Source: Shewanella halifaxensis HAW-EB4
GTDB taxonomy: Bacteria > Pseudomonadota > Gammaproteobacteria > Enterobacterales > Shewanellaceae
NCBI RefSeq assembly: GCF_000019185.1
Contig: NC_010334.1
Span: 1,240,001 to 1,304,000 of the forward strand
DNA: 64,000 bases
Direction of reading: 5' to 3'
The notes beneath the pieces were generated by a model that was not told the origin of the DNA, searched no databases, and saw nothing but the letters and a program-made list of their open reading frames with translations. Made by a program: the position numbers and the translations under genes. Shown one piece after another: positions 1 through 8,195 of the stretch (position 1 is its first letter; every line of letters begins with the position of its first letter).

Positions 1-441
1 AACAGTTACCGTTTTCCGCGCCCAATGACTGATAAACCTGGACTTAACATGAGTTTCTCAGGCCTTAAAACCTTTGCGGCGAACACCATTGCGGCAGAGC
101 CTAAAGACGAGCAAACTCGCGCCAATATCGCCTGTGCCTTTGAAGAGGCGGTGGTCGATACCTTAGGGATCAAGTGTAAGCGTGCATTGAAGCAAACAGG
201 TTATAAAAACTTAGTGATAGCGGGCGGCGTAAGCGCCAATACCCGCTTACGCGCATCGTTAAGCGAAATGATGCAAGGCCTTGGCGGAAAAGTGTATTAC
301 CCTCGGGGCGAATTTTGTACCGATAACGGCGCGATGATCGCCTATGCGGGCTTACAGCGCTTAAAAGCCGGACAAGTTGAAGATTTGGCGGTAAAAGGGC
401 AGCCAAGATGGCCGCTCGATACCTTAGAGCCTGTAGATTAA
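1..441 (+). CDS. tsaD: tRNA N6-adenosine threonylcarbamoyltransferase TsaD, C-terminal part (5' end outside window)
   Basis: The frame is open from base 1, so this is the last ~146 residues of TsaD (formerly Gcp/YgjD), the catalytic subunit that transfers threonylcarbamoyl to A37 of ANN-decoding tRNAs together with TsaB and TsaE. Visible family segments are MSFSGLKT, VIAGGVSANTRLR and YPRGEFCTDNGAMIAYAG, the ATP/metal-binding C-terminal lobe of the ASKHA fold. It ends with TAA at 439-441, followed at once by a terminator hairpin. In Shewanella this gene sits next to plsY and the folB/folK genes, as here. Confidence 0.95.
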   Translation, partial: NSYRFPRPMTDKPGLNMSFSGLKTFAANTIAAEPKDEQTRANIACAFEEAVVDTLGIKCKRALKQTGYKNLVIAGGVSANTRLRASLSEMMQGLGGKVYYPRGEFCTDNGAMIAYAGLQRLKAGQVEDLAVKGQPRWPLDTLEPVD

Positions 442-458
442 GATTTAAAGGTAACTAG

Positions 459-487
459 AAAAACGGCGCTCATAGAGCGCCGTTTTT
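459..487 (+). terminator. Rho-independent terminator after tsaD
   Basis: A perfect GC-rich stem (ACGGCGCTC / GAGCGCCGT) with a 3-base loop, flanked by an A run and a T run. It can serve tsaD on the plus strand and the convergent oxygenase gene on the minus strand. Confidence 0.9.
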
Positions 488-506
488 GTTGATACCGTTT
501 CGATTA

Positions 507-1130
507 TCAGAATCCGTGATTGGCGTTACTGACACGGAACCAGCCAGCGATACTGTAGCGGTTCACTTCGGTGCGTAGCACTTCATGGGGGAAGCGCTCG
601 CTTAAAAATACCACCCATTTACCAAACTCAGGCGCAATAGTTTCTAGTTTATTATCGTTTTCATCATAAATGACTAATTCACCCGCATGCTCGCTCCTCC
701 AGTCATGGTTAAGGAATAAGACTGAGGTTAAAATACGGTTTCTTGTTCCCTGCAACACATCAGAGTGCTTTTGATAAAATGCACCTGGCTCATAAATGGC
801 GTAGTGACTTTCAAAATCAAATAGTCCCAAAAACAGTCGCTTGTTCATGCCTTGGCGCAGTTGTGTCATGAGCTCAAGGTAGAATTTATCTGTCGGATGT
901 TGCTCCGAAAGCCAGCGAATTTGATCGCTACGAATACTTTCAATCCGTTGTTGTTCGCTACCACGTCCAATCGCCGCCGGGCGAAAGTCATCCCAAGTGG
1001 CACTTTTGGAACTCTGTAATAACTGCTCACATACAGATGGCGGTAGTGTGTCGGGCAGAACGATATAGCCGGTTTCAACCAATGCATCGGCAATGGTATC
1101 CATATCAGCTTCACTTAATTGTGGAACCAT
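507..1130 (-). CDS. 2-oxoglutarate/Fe(II)-dependent prolyl hydroxylase-like oxygenase
   Basis: A protein of about 207 residues with the double-stranded beta-helix signature of the prolyl 4-hydroxylase/EGL-9-like family. The iron-binding H-x-D lies in YQKHSDVLQG, the distal His in RFPHEVL, and the 2OG-binding Arg in VNRYSIAGWF. Bacterial relatives (PPHD type) hydroxylate EF-Tu in Pseudomonas; the substrate here is unknown. The frame stays open upstream to an ATG at 1277, but homology-like sequence begins only after the ATG at 1130 (MVPQLSEADM), so the shorter start is preferred although no strong ribosome-binding site precedes it. Transcribed convergently to tsaD. Confidence 0.8.
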   Translation of the reverse strand: MVPQLSEADMDTIADALVETGYIVLPDTLPPSVCEQLLQSSKSATWDDFRPAAIGRGSEQQRIESIRSDQIRWLSEQHPTDKFYLELMTQLRQGMNKRLFLGLFDFESHYAIYEPGAFYQKHSDVLQGTRNRILTSVLFLNHDWRSEHAGELVIYDENDNKLETIAPEFGKWVVFLSERFPHEVLRTEVNRYSIAGWFRVSNANHGF

Positions 1131-1433
1131 AAAAAAGGTACTCAAAAGAAGAGAACACAATAGCTTTACTGACAGGCTCAAAGAGGCTGAGCGCTGTATT
1201 CGAGGTAGTGTCAGAACGGGGAGCGGCTTGGTTAAGCAAGCAACCCAGTCAAAATTGACGCGATTAATAAAAAGCAATCGGAGAAAGTATAGCTAGCCTT
1301 GGTTAAAAAGCCATTTCTGAAATATTCATTCTTGCTAAGGGGACGAACAATAGGGGATATTTAAGCGCTATAAGCTAATGAGATTAAACATTGCTAGTTA
1401 ATTAATCTTTAACGGTTTTTTGTGCGAGTGTCG
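1131..1433. other. Intergenic region, oxygenase to plsY
   Basis: Contains the leader of the oxygenase gene, including an in-frame extension to 1277 that I regard as non-coding, and the 3' flank of plsY. AT-rich, with no convincing terminator or further gene. Confidence 0.5.
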
Positions 1434-2033
1434 CTATGTTTTTTTTCGTGAAACCTTAGACTCTTCACCTTTAAGTAGGCGCTTAATGTTGTCTTTATGG
1501 CGAATCACTATCAAAGTTGAAAGCATGGCAACCGGAATGGTAAACCTGTCATCAAGCCACCAAGTGTAAACCGGAGCAAGCAATGCTGTACAAATTGCGG
1601 CGAACGATGAGTAACGGGTGACTAGAACAAGAACTATCCAAGATGCCAGGAGGCAAAGTGCTAAGTCATGACCGATAGGAGCCATAGCGCCGAATGCTGT
1701 TGCGACACCTTTACCGCCTTTGAAGCCAAAGAAAATGGGAAATATATGACCAAGACAGGCGGCAATGGCAATAACACCCAGTGCAATCGGATCGACTCCG
1801 AGTCTAAAAGCTAGATAAGCTGGCGCCGCGCCTTTTAGCATGTCACAAAATAGCACTAGAGCCGCTGAACTGGCTCCGCCGATACGCAGTACATTAGTCG
1901 CGCCTGGATTGCCCGAGCCTTGGGTTCGAGGGTCGGGAAGACCACGAATTTTACATACTAAAACTGCACTCGATACTGAGCCCGCCAAATAGGCGCCCAC
2001 GATTATGACTATGGTGAGTACTGTTAGAGTCAA
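1434..2033 (-). CDS. plsY: Acyl-phosphate:glycerol-3-phosphate acyltransferase PlsY
   Basis: A 199-residue integral membrane acyltransferase that makes lysophosphatidic acid from acyl-phosphate and glycerol 3-phosphate, the first committed step of phospholipid synthesis, paired with PlsX. Conserved PlsY segments are visible: AYLAGSVSSAVLVCK, GSGNPGATNVLR (phosphate-binding loop) and FGFKGGKGVAT. About five to seven hydrophobic helices follow from the inner-membrane topology. The start is TTG at 2031-2033, supported by an AAGGA ribosome-binding site seven bases upstream and by the usual N-terminus of the family (MTLT...). It is divergent from folB. Confidence 0.96.
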   Translation of the reverse strand: MTLTVLTIVIIVGAYLAGSVSSAVLVCKIRGLPDPRTQGSGNPGATNVLRIGGASSAALVLFCDMLKGAAPAYLAFRLGVDPIALGVIAIAACLGHIFPIFFGFKGGKGVATAFGAMAPIGHDLALCLLASWIVLVLVTRYSSFAAICTALLAPVYTWWLDDRFTIPVAMLSTLIVIRHKDNIKRLLKGEESKVSRKKT

Positions 2034-2343
2034 ATTGGTTTCCTTATCCGTCTTAGGGTATCATCGCGCCACATAAAAAATGTGCTTGTGTGTTTTGTTA
2101 GTTGTAGATGAATTAAACACATAACGAGTGCATCAAATATTGTCTGAAACGCCTTGATAGCAGCCTTGCTCTCAAAGCAACAATTTTTAATAATTCTTTA
2201 TATAGCGAGAGATATCCTACTTTGGTTTAGTCTCGTTAGAAAGAGCGTTAGCGTAATATTTCAGCTTTGTGGCGGATTATATCCCTTTTGTTCGTTTTAG
2301 CTTATCTGACCTCAGAGTCATGGATTAAAGTTTTGGAGAAATC
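2034..2343. other. Divergent promoter region between plsY and folB
   Basis: About 310 bases holding the promoters for plsY (minus) and the folB-folK-uppP direction (plus). The folB ribosome-binding site TTGGAG lies just before the ATG at 2344. No clear operator was seen. Confidence 0.5.
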
Positions 2344-2697
2344 ATGGATAAAGTACTGATTAGAGAACTTAGAATTGAAACCGTCATCGGGATCTATGAG
2401 TGGGAAAAGCAGATCCACCAGAGCTTGCTTATCGATCTAGACATGGCTTGGGATAACCGCTTAGCGGCGGCAAGTGATGATTATCAACATGCACTTTGCT
2501 ATGAGACCGTGTCTAACCGCTTGACTGCTTTGATCACTGAAAAGCCGATAGAGCTGATTGAAACCGTGGCTGAAATGATTGCGACCTGCGTGATGAGTGA
2601 ATTCAATGTGCCATGGGTAAAAGTTAAGGTGATGAAACCCGGCGCTGTACCTACAGCGTCTGCAGTGGGTGTTGAGATTGAAAGAGGTTATGCATAG
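2344..2697 (+). CDS. folB: Dihydroneopterin aldolase FolB
   Basis: A 117-residue cytosolic enzyme converting 7,8-dihydroneopterin to 6-hydroxymethyl-7,8-dihydropterin in folate synthesis (and epimerising dihydroneopterin). The catalytic Glu lies in the GIYEWEK segment near residue 21, and the Lys in KVKVMKPGAVP near residue 98. Length matches the E. coli protein. A TTGGAG ribosome-binding site precedes the ATG. The stop codon is directly followed by the ATG of folK, so the two successive pathway enzymes are translationally coupled. Confidence 0.97.
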   Translation: MDKVLIRELRIETVIGIYEWEKQIHQSLLIDLDMAWDNRLAAASDDYQHALCYETVSNRLTALITEKPIELIETVAEMIATCVMSEFNVPWVKVKVMKPGAVPTASAVGVEIERGYA

Positions 2698-3189
2698 ATG
2701 GCGAAGATTTTTATAAGCCTTGGCAGTAATATTGAACCAGAACGTTACCTTAAGGCCGCGCTAACTGATCTTGATTACTATTTTGAAACTCTCGAACTGT
2801 CATCGGTATTTGAAAGTGAAGCTGTGGGTTTTGAAGGCACTAATTTTCTCAATATGGTGGTTGCAGCCCAAACTGAACTACCGATAGCTGACGTGGTTAA
2901 CAGGTTTAAACAGATTGAACAAAGCCACGGCCGAGTGAAAGGTGCCAAGAAGTTTGCCCCAAGAACCTTAGATTTAGATCTGTTGTTGTATGACGATACA
3001 GTTAGTACTCAGCCAATAGAGCTTCCTAGAGCGGAGATCCTTTATAATGCCTTTGTTTTATGGCCATTAGCTGAAATCGCCCCCTCTTTAACCCACCCTG
3101 TTGTCAAACAGTCGTATCAAACCCTTTGGGATAGCTACGACAAGAGTCAGCAATCATTATGGCCAGTTGAATTTAGCTGGTCTAAGTAA
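2698..3189 (+). CDS. folK: 2-amino-4-hydroxy-6-hydroxymethyldihydropteridine pyrophosphokinase FolK
   Basis: A 163-residue HPPK that pyrophosphorylates the FolB product before dihydropteroate synthase. Hallmarks are the N-terminal FISLGSNIEPE, the FLNMVV segment and the signature FAPRTLDLDLLLYDD, whose Asp residues bind the two magnesium ions. The ATG abuts the folB stop. Complete and typical in length. Confidence 0.97.
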   Translation: MAKIFISLGSNIEPERYLKAALTDLDYYFETLELSSVFESEAVGFEGTNFLNMVVAAQTELPIADVVNRFKQIEQSHGRVKGAKKFAPRTLDLDLLLYDDTVSTQPIELPRAEILYNAFVLWPLAEIAPSLTHPVVKQSYQTLWDSYDKSQQSLWPVEFSWSK

Positions 3190-3213
3190 AACCTTTTTTG
3201 ATTTAGGATAGTT

Positions 3214-4014
3214 ATGGATACCTTTCAGGTGATTATATTGGCTCTTATTCAGGGCCTCACCGAGTTTTTGCCGATCTCAAGTTCCGCTCACCTTATTTTA
3301 CCTGCTCAGCTGTTGGGCTGGGAAGATCAAGGTTTGTCGTTTGATGTGGCGGTCAATACGGGCTCGTTATTAGCCGTAGTGATGTACTTTCGCCGCGAGC
3401 TGTTATCTATGTTTACCGCGTGGACAAGCAGTATTGTTACGGGTAAGCAAACTCAAGAGAGTAAGTTATCTTGGTGGATTATTTTAGCGACTATTCCTGC
3501 GGTGATTGTTGGTTTTAGCGCTAAAGGTTTTATCGAAACGCATTTTCGCAGTATTGAAGTCATTGCAGCTACCACCATTATTTTCGGTCTACTACTGTGG
3601 TGGGCGGATAAAATGCAGCGTGAAGGTTTTAACGAGTTTCAAGTTGGCTGGAAAAAAGCGTTAGTGATTGGTATTGCACAGGCGATGGCGCTTATTCCTG
3701 GCACTTCTCGTTCTGGTGCGACGATTACAGCGGCACTGATGCTGGGGTTAAGTCGTGAGGCTGCAGCACGTTTTTCATTTTTGATGTCGGTACCAGTGAG
3801 CTTAGGTGCCGCGATTCTGGTGACCAAAGATCTATTGGATAGCGGTCAAGTTATCGATTATCAAGCATTAGGTCTGGGTATTGTGGTGTCATTTATTGCG
3901 GCATACATCTGTATTCATTACTTCTTAAAGATCATCAGCAAGATGGGAATGACACCATTTGTGGTTTATCGCCTCGCATTAGGTGCGGTGTTATGTGGTT
4001 TTATCTTTTTATAA
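3214..4014 (+). CDS. uppP: Undecaprenyl-diphosphatase UppP (BacA)
   Basis: A 266-residue polytopic inner-membrane phosphatase that recycles undecaprenyl pyrophosphate to the lipid carrier for peptidoglycan and O-antigen synthesis; it gives bacitracin resistance when overproduced. The two diagnostic motifs are present: IQGLTEFLPISSSAHL at the N-terminus (catalytic Glu) and GTSRSGATITAAL in the middle (catalytic Arg/Ser). It follows folK by 24 bases and is probably co-transcribed with it. Confidence 0.97.
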   Translation: MDTFQVIILALIQGLTEFLPISSSAHLILPAQLLGWEDQGLSFDVAVNTGSLLAVVMYFRRELLSMFTAWTSSIVTGKQTQESKLSWWIILATIPAVIVGFSAKGFIETHFRSIEVIAATTIIFGLLLWWADKMQREGFNEFQVGWKKALVIGIAQAMALIPGTSRSGATITAALMLGLSREAAARFSFLMSVPVSLGAAILVTKDLLDSGQVIDYQALGLGIVVSFIAAYICIHYFLKIISKMGMTPFVVYRLALGAVLCGFIFL

Positions 4015-4039
4015 TTGTAGGGTAAGCCACCCTATAATT
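4013..4039 (+). terminator. Possible terminator hairpin after uppP
   Basis: An 11-bp stem (AATTGTAGGGT / ACCCTATAATT, one G-T pair) begins at the uppP stop codon and has a 5-base loop. It lacks a strong T run, so it may only attenuate transcription into rlmA. Confidence 0.4.
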
Positions 4040-4068
4040 TATCATTCAAGCTAATTGATGAGCGTGTT

Positions 4069-4902
4069 ATGAATAGTATTTATCTTTGTCCTGTATGTCA
4101 GTCACCTTTTATGGTGCATGAAGAGTCGAAAGGCTTGCACTGTGAGAACAAGCATCACTTTGACATTAATGAGCAGGGCTACTGGGTGTTTAGCCAACCC
4201 AAAAAACCTAAAGCAGACTCACGCGCAGTGATGCGTGCTAAACGCTATGTACTTGAGTCGGGGATCTATATCCCGCTGGCACAAGCGATTGCCAAGGTGA
4301 TTGCTGAATTACCTCAAGTCACCTCTGCTGAGGCGTTATCTCAGCTTGACTTTGATTGTGGTGATGGTTACTTCTTGCGTACGGTTAAGGGGATTTTAGC
4401 TGAATTAAAGCCTGAACTGGCATTAACGCAAACGGGTATTTGCGAAGCCGAGAATGCAATATTTGCCGCGGCTAAAGCAGAGCCTAGCCCAACCTATATC
4501 GTCTCGACATTGAAGCACTTACCTTTTGCTAATGACAGTTTTGACTTGGTGACCTTAATTGACAAGCCACTCAAAGGCAAAGAGTTAACGCGCATTTTGA
4601 AGCAAGACGGCGTGTTGCTGCAAGTGGCTGCAGGTCCAAGGCATTTATGGCAAATACGTGAGTTTATCTACCCTGACTTATCTGAAAAAGCGGTCAGTGA
4701 TAATTTACCGAAAGAGCTCGAATTACAGCATAGTGAGCGCTTATCTCTGACTGCAAGCGTGTCAGGCGAACAGGCTATTGCGCTACTTGAGATGACGCCT
4801 TATGCATGGCGTGCAAATGATAAGGTGCGTCATCAAATTCAACATGCTCAGTTCGATGCACTAGAAATCGACTTTGTTATTAATGTGATGACTAGAAAAT
4901 AA
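4069..4902 (+). CDS. rlmA: 23S rRNA (guanine-745-N1)-methyltransferase RlmA
   Basis: A 277-residue SAM-dependent methyltransferase of the RrmA/RlmA type that modifies G745 in helix 35 of 23S rRNA. The N-terminal zinc-binding element is seen as CPVC at residues 7-10 and GLHCENKHH some 17 residues later, followed by NEQGYWVF, which is typical of the family. The methyltransferase core has DFDCGDGYFL (motif I) and LPFANDSFDLVTLID (motif IV region). In the same direction as the genes before and after it. Confidence 0.93.
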   Translation: MNSIYLCPVCQSPFMVHEESKGLHCENKHHFDINEQGYWVFSQPKKPKADSRAVMRAKRYVLESGIYIPLAQAIAKVIAELPQVTSAEALSQLDFDCGDGYFLRTVKGILAELKPELALTQTGICEAENAIFAAAKAEPSPTYIVSTLKHLPFANDSFDLVTLIDKPLKGKELTRILKQDGVLLQVAAGPRHLWQIREFIYPDLSEKAVSDNLPKELELQHSERLSLTASVSGEQAIALLEMTPYAWRANDKVRHQIQHAQFDALEIDFVINVMTRK

Positions 4903-4955
4903 TCTGCGCTCAGGGTAATCTTTGCTTATTCAACTAAACGGAAACCGAAAAACTG

Positions 4956-5855
4956 ATGATGCGTAATTTGCTGTTGTTCATCTTGGCATTTTTGCCACTG
5001 GCTTCATTTGCCAATGTTTATTCAATTCCTCAAGATGGCAGTCGCCTAGTTGGGGAGTTGCAAGAGCACGTCGTTCAAAAGGGGGATTTCTTCCAGACGA
5101 TTTCGAAGCAATACAATATCGGTATTTTGGAATTGATGGAGTCAAACCCTGGTGTTGACCCATTTTTACCAACGCCAGGCACCCGTTTATTGATCCCAAC
5201 TCAGATGTTGCTGCCAGACGTACCGCATAAAGGCATAGTGATTAACTTAGCCGAGCTGCGTTTGTATTACTTCCCTAAAGGCGGTAAAGAAGTGCATGTG
5301 TTCCCCGTGGGGATTGGCCGCGTTGGTCGTGAAACCCCTGAAATGGTAACCAAGATTAAGTCGCGGATTCCTAATCCCAGTTGGACACCGCCAGCAAGCA
5401 TTCGTAAAGATCACTTAGAGGAGCGCGGCGAAGAATTACCGCGTGTGGTTCCCGCTGGACCGGATAACCCATTAGGTAAGTTTGCGATTCAGCTCTCTTA
5501 TGGTGACGGTAGCTATCTCATCCACGGAACTAACAAGGACTTTGGTATAGGTATGCGTGTGAGTGCGGGCTGTATTCGTCTAAACCCAGATGACATCGAA
5601 TGGTTATTCGATAAGGTGAAGTACGGCGAGCGGGTCACTATTATTAATGAAACGGTTAAAACGTCGACTGAGCCTGATGGACGTCAGTTGATTGAGGTGC
5701 ACTCTCCGTTATCAACCACAGGTGGTAAGGCCGATACTGTGAGTGAGATGAAACGTGGTGTGGTTGAGTTTATTGGTAAAGATGATGTCGATTACACCAA
5801 AGCCAATGATGCCTTACTCACACGGTCAGGGATCCCGGTGAATATCCAAAGCTAA
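4956..5855 (+). CDS. Secreted L,D-transpeptidase with LysM domain (ErfK/YbiS/YcfS/YnhG family)
   Basis: A 299-residue periplasmic enzyme with a cleavable signal peptide (residues 1-19, ending ASFA). A LysM domain follows (about 36-82, EHVVQKGDFFQTISKQYN), then the YkuD catalytic domain (about 93-232), with the catalytic pocket IHGTNKDFGIGMRVSAGCIRL. The active-site Cys lies in SAGCIR, a mild variant of SHGCIR. These enzymes either make 3-3 cross-links or attach Braun lipoprotein to peptidoglycan. The nearby lpp gene at 6088-6354 makes the lipoprotein-anchoring role attractive, but this is inference from context. Confidence 0.92.
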   Translation: MMRNLLLFILAFLPLASFANVYSIPQDGSRLVGELQEHVVQKGDFFQTISKQYNIGILELMESNPGVDPFLPTPGTRLLIPTQMLLPDVPHKGIVINLAELRLYYFPKGGKEVHVFPVGIGRVGRETPEMVTKIKSRIPNPSWTPPASIRKDHLEERGEELPRVVPAGPDNPLGKFAIQLSYGDGSYLIHGTNKDFGIGMRVSAGCIRLNPDDIEWLFDKVKYGERVTIINETVKTSTEPDGRQLIEVHSPLSTTGGKADTVSEMKRGVVEFIGKDDVDYTKANDALLTRSGIPVNIQS

Positions 5856-5875
5856 TCGCTTTGTTTATCATTTTG

Positions 5876-5903
5876 AAGGCGTCCACATTGGGCGCTTTTT
5901 TAT
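5876..5903 (+). terminator. Terminator after the L,D-transpeptidase gene
   Basis: An 8-bp stem (AGGCGTCC / GGGCGCTT, two G-T pairs) is followed by a T run on the plus strand, 20 bases after the stop codon. Confidence 0.75.
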
Positions 5904-6007
5904 TGCTTTAATTATTGTCACGAGATAAATGATATCCGTGGCTACAGGGGATAGTGGTAATTTGATGGTCGGGAGAACGAGAGGAAAATACTACAACAGA
6001 TAAATTA

Positions 6008-6044
6008 AAGGCTTGGTTAAGTACAATACTTGAAACCAAGCCTT
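6008..6044 (-). terminator. Terminator of lpp
   Basis: A perfect 11-bp inverted repeat (AAGGCTTGGTT / AACCAAGCCTT) with a 15-base loop lies 44 bases downstream of the lpp stop on the minus strand, followed there by TTTAATTTA. The T run is imperfect. Confidence 0.7.
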
Positions 6045-6087
6045 GGGAGTTAGCCTGAATGAAAACTAGGCCAAATTCCTAAACATA

Positions 6088-6354
6088 TTACTTCTTGTAA
6101 GAAGTAGCGATGTTGTCGATACGAGCGTTAGCACGTTCAGCTTCTGCAACACCTACTAGAGCTGCAGCAGTGGCATCGTTGATGTCAGCTGACATTTTAG
6201 CGTGGTCAGACTTTAGAGAGCTAACTTCAGCAGAAAGCTGGTCAACTTTGTTACCTAGGTTGGCAACGCTTTCTTCAAGAGCAGTAGTGTTTGCACAGCC
6301 ACCTAGTAGGGCAGTCATTGCTACACCAGCAATCATAAGTACTTTTTTGTTCAT
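6088..6354 (-). CDS. lpp: Major outer-membrane (Braun-type) murein lipoprotein
   Basis: An 88-residue lipoprotein. The signal peptide MNKKVLMIAGVAMTALL leads to the lipobox LLGGC, so the mature protein starts at Cys20. The mature part is a heptad-repeat coiled coil (VANLGNKVDQLSAEVSSLK...) that would form the Lpp trimer. The C-terminus is Tyr-Lys-Lys, so a terminal lysine is available for covalent linkage to peptidoglycan by an L,D-transpeptidase. The open frame extends to 6402, but the ATG at 6354 follows an AAGGGAA ribosome-binding site and starts a proper signal peptide. Acidic Ala/Asp/Glu-rich middle, slightly longer than the E. coli protein. Confidence 0.95.
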   Translation of the reverse strand: MNKKVLMIAGVAMTALLGGCANTTALEESVANLGNKVDQLSAEVSSLKSDHAKMSADINDATAAALVGVAEAERANARIDNIATSYKK

Positions 6355-6388
6355 CGGGAATTCCCTTTGTATAGGTTGGATTAAATAA

Positions 6389-6400
6389 GTACAGCTGTAC
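6389..6400. promoter_or_regulatory. 12-bp palindrome upstream of lpp
   Basis: The perfect palindrome GTACAGCTGTAC lies about 35 bases upstream of the lpp ATG. On the minus strand it falls between a TTGTGA (-35-like) and a TTTAAT (-10-like) hexamer spaced by 17 bases. It may be an operator in the spacer of the lpp promoter; the binding protein is unknown. Confidence 0.35.
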
Positions 6401-6572
6401 ATTCACAACTGAACCAGTTAATTATGTCACACACAAAAATTATTGCTATGCATTTTAACGCTAAGCTCTGAATAACTTAGTGAAAATTTAAGCAATTGCT
6501 AGTGAAGTGTAAATTATTCACAAATAATACACCTCTAATACTAGTCTATAAATGTAAACTTTTTATGTTTAT

Positions 6573-7811
6573 TTATTCTGCAGGTATTGCCTGCAAGCCT
6601 TTAACTTCCTGTACTGCAGCAATTCGTTTGATGCTCAACTGCTCGCGGATCTCTGTACCTTTATAGCCCTGCTCTATGATGGACTTGACCTCTACTGCCG
6701 ATGCGGCGGCAAAACATTGCTTAAGGTAACTAGCCTGAGGATAAGGGCTAAATTCAAGTCCTGCGCGCCCTTTACTGTCAGCTTCACAGGCGATTAGCAG
6801 CTGCTCAAGACGTTGTGGTTTGCGCCAAAAATCGGCCTTATCAAACAATTTCACTAGGGTATCGGCCCTAAGCTCGGTGATCTTGTGGATGTTTTGATGT
6901 TGGTCGCTGACCAGTAGCGCTAAGTCACGATACTCATTAGGTACCCTAAAGCGCTCACACAGAGATTTGATTAAGGGGAGTCCTTTTTGGCCGTGACCAT
7001 GGTGTTTAGGTAGGTGCTCTTTAGGGCTTAATGCCTTACCTAGATCGTGTACCAATGCGGCAAAGCGCACCGAGTTATCATCGGTTAGCTTGGCAACTTG
7101 TTCGAGCACCATCATAGTGTGAACACCTGTATCGATTTCAGGATGCCATTTTTCAGGTTGCGGTACACCAAATAGTGCTTCAATTTCCGGAAATAACACC
7201 GCCAGTGCGCCGCAGTCTCTTAATACTTGGAAGAATATTTGTGGGTTATCGGTGGCTAATGCTTTGTTTAACTCAATATAGACACGCTCAGCGGTTAAGG
7301 CTTGCAGTTCTCCGCTTTGGCTTATTTCAGCCATTAACGTCAGAGTTTCTGGTGCCACGGTAAAGCCAAGGGAGTGAAAACGGGCGGCAAAGCGGGCGAC
7401 TCGCAATACCCTTAATGGGTCTTCGACAAAGGCGTCGGATACGTGTCTTAGGCTGCGTTTTTCGATGGCTTGAATGCCTTGGTAGGGATCGTAGAGGTTA
7501 CCTTCTTCATCTTGTGCGATGGCGTTGATCGTTAAGTCTCGGCGCATAAGATCTTGCTCTAAGGTGACGCTAGGCGCTGCATCGACACTAAATCCACCGT
7601 AGCCCGCTGCAGTTTTGCGCTCGGTACGTGCCAGAGCATATTCTTGCTGAGTCTTGGGATGTAAAAAAACGGGGAAATCTTTACCTACTTGATTATAGCC
7701 AAGTGCAAGCATCTGCTTAGGTGTCGCACCGACGACCATATAGTCAAGATCTTTTACTGGAAGGTTGAGTAGTTTATCGCGGACTGCGCCGCCAACAAGG
7801 TAAATTTTCAC
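6573..7811 (-). CDS. cca: CCA-adding tRNA nucleotidyltransferase with HD domain
   Basis: A 412-residue class II enzyme that builds or repairs the 3'-CCA end of tRNAs. The N-terminus KIYLVGGAVRDKLLN contains the GGAVRD motif and DLDYMVVG supplies the catalytic Asp pair; RRDLTINAIA follows. The C-terminal HD phosphohydrolase domain (AALVHDLGKAL) is typical of the gamma-proteobacterial form, which also has phosphatase activity. The start is GTG at 7809-7811, giving the usual VKIYLVGG N-terminus and the exact length of E. coli Cca; an ATG at 7850 would add 13 atypical residues. Confidence 0.96.
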   Translation of the reverse strand: MKIYLVGGAVRDKLLNLPVKDLDYMVVGATPKQMLALGYNQVGKDFPVFLHPKTQQEYALARTERKTAAGYGGFSVDAAPSVTLEQDLMRRDLTINAIAQDEEGNLYDPYQGIQAIEKRSLRHVSDAFVEDPLRVLRVARFAARFHSLGFTVAPETLTLMAEISQSGELQALTAERVYIELNKALATDNPQIFFQVLRDCGALAVLFPEIEALFGVPQPEKWHPEIDTGVHTMMVLEQVAKLTDDNSVRFAALVHDLGKALSPKEHLPKHHGHGQKGLPLIKSLCERFRVPNEYRDLALLVSDQHQNIHKITELRADTLVKLFDKADFWRKPQRLEQLLIACEADSKGRAGLEFSPYPQASYLKQCFAAASAVEVKSIIEQGYKGTEIREQLSIKRIAAVQEVKGLQAIPAE

Positions 7812-8195
7812 ATCGATTCTCACTTGATAACTTAGTGGCGAGTGTAGCATGGATCCATTGGGCTCTAGGGCTAATTCTTGAGGGGGGGATGTCTAATATG
7901 TCTTTAGAAATTGGTAGATACTGAGCTGAATTTGACATTGAACGTACTTTAGCTGAATAAGTTACAGCAAATTTTGACAAGTCCTGTTGTTGGCTTTAAC
8001 GTGAGGCATAATTCTAGATTTATGCCAATGTTTACGGTATGCGGCTTCGTTTATCCGCTACATAAAATTAATGACATATCGACTGGTAGAACACGGTAAT
8101 GTGATCCCTCGGTCGGTGTGTTTTTATTGCGCGTAATAGGTCTAGCCCGGTGGTAGTCACTGGGTCTACATGGTTTTAAAAGGATAAAAGCTCGC
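7812..8195. other. Divergent intergenic region, cca to gspA
   Basis: About 380 bases with the cca leader on one side and a clear AAAGGATAA ribosome-binding site for gspA on the other. No additional gene or operator was recognised. Confidence 0.5.

Noticed and set aside
507..1277. Longer, 256-residue version of the 2OG oxygenase
   Set aside because: The first 49 residues do not resemble the family or a signal peptide; the ATG at 1130 is favoured.
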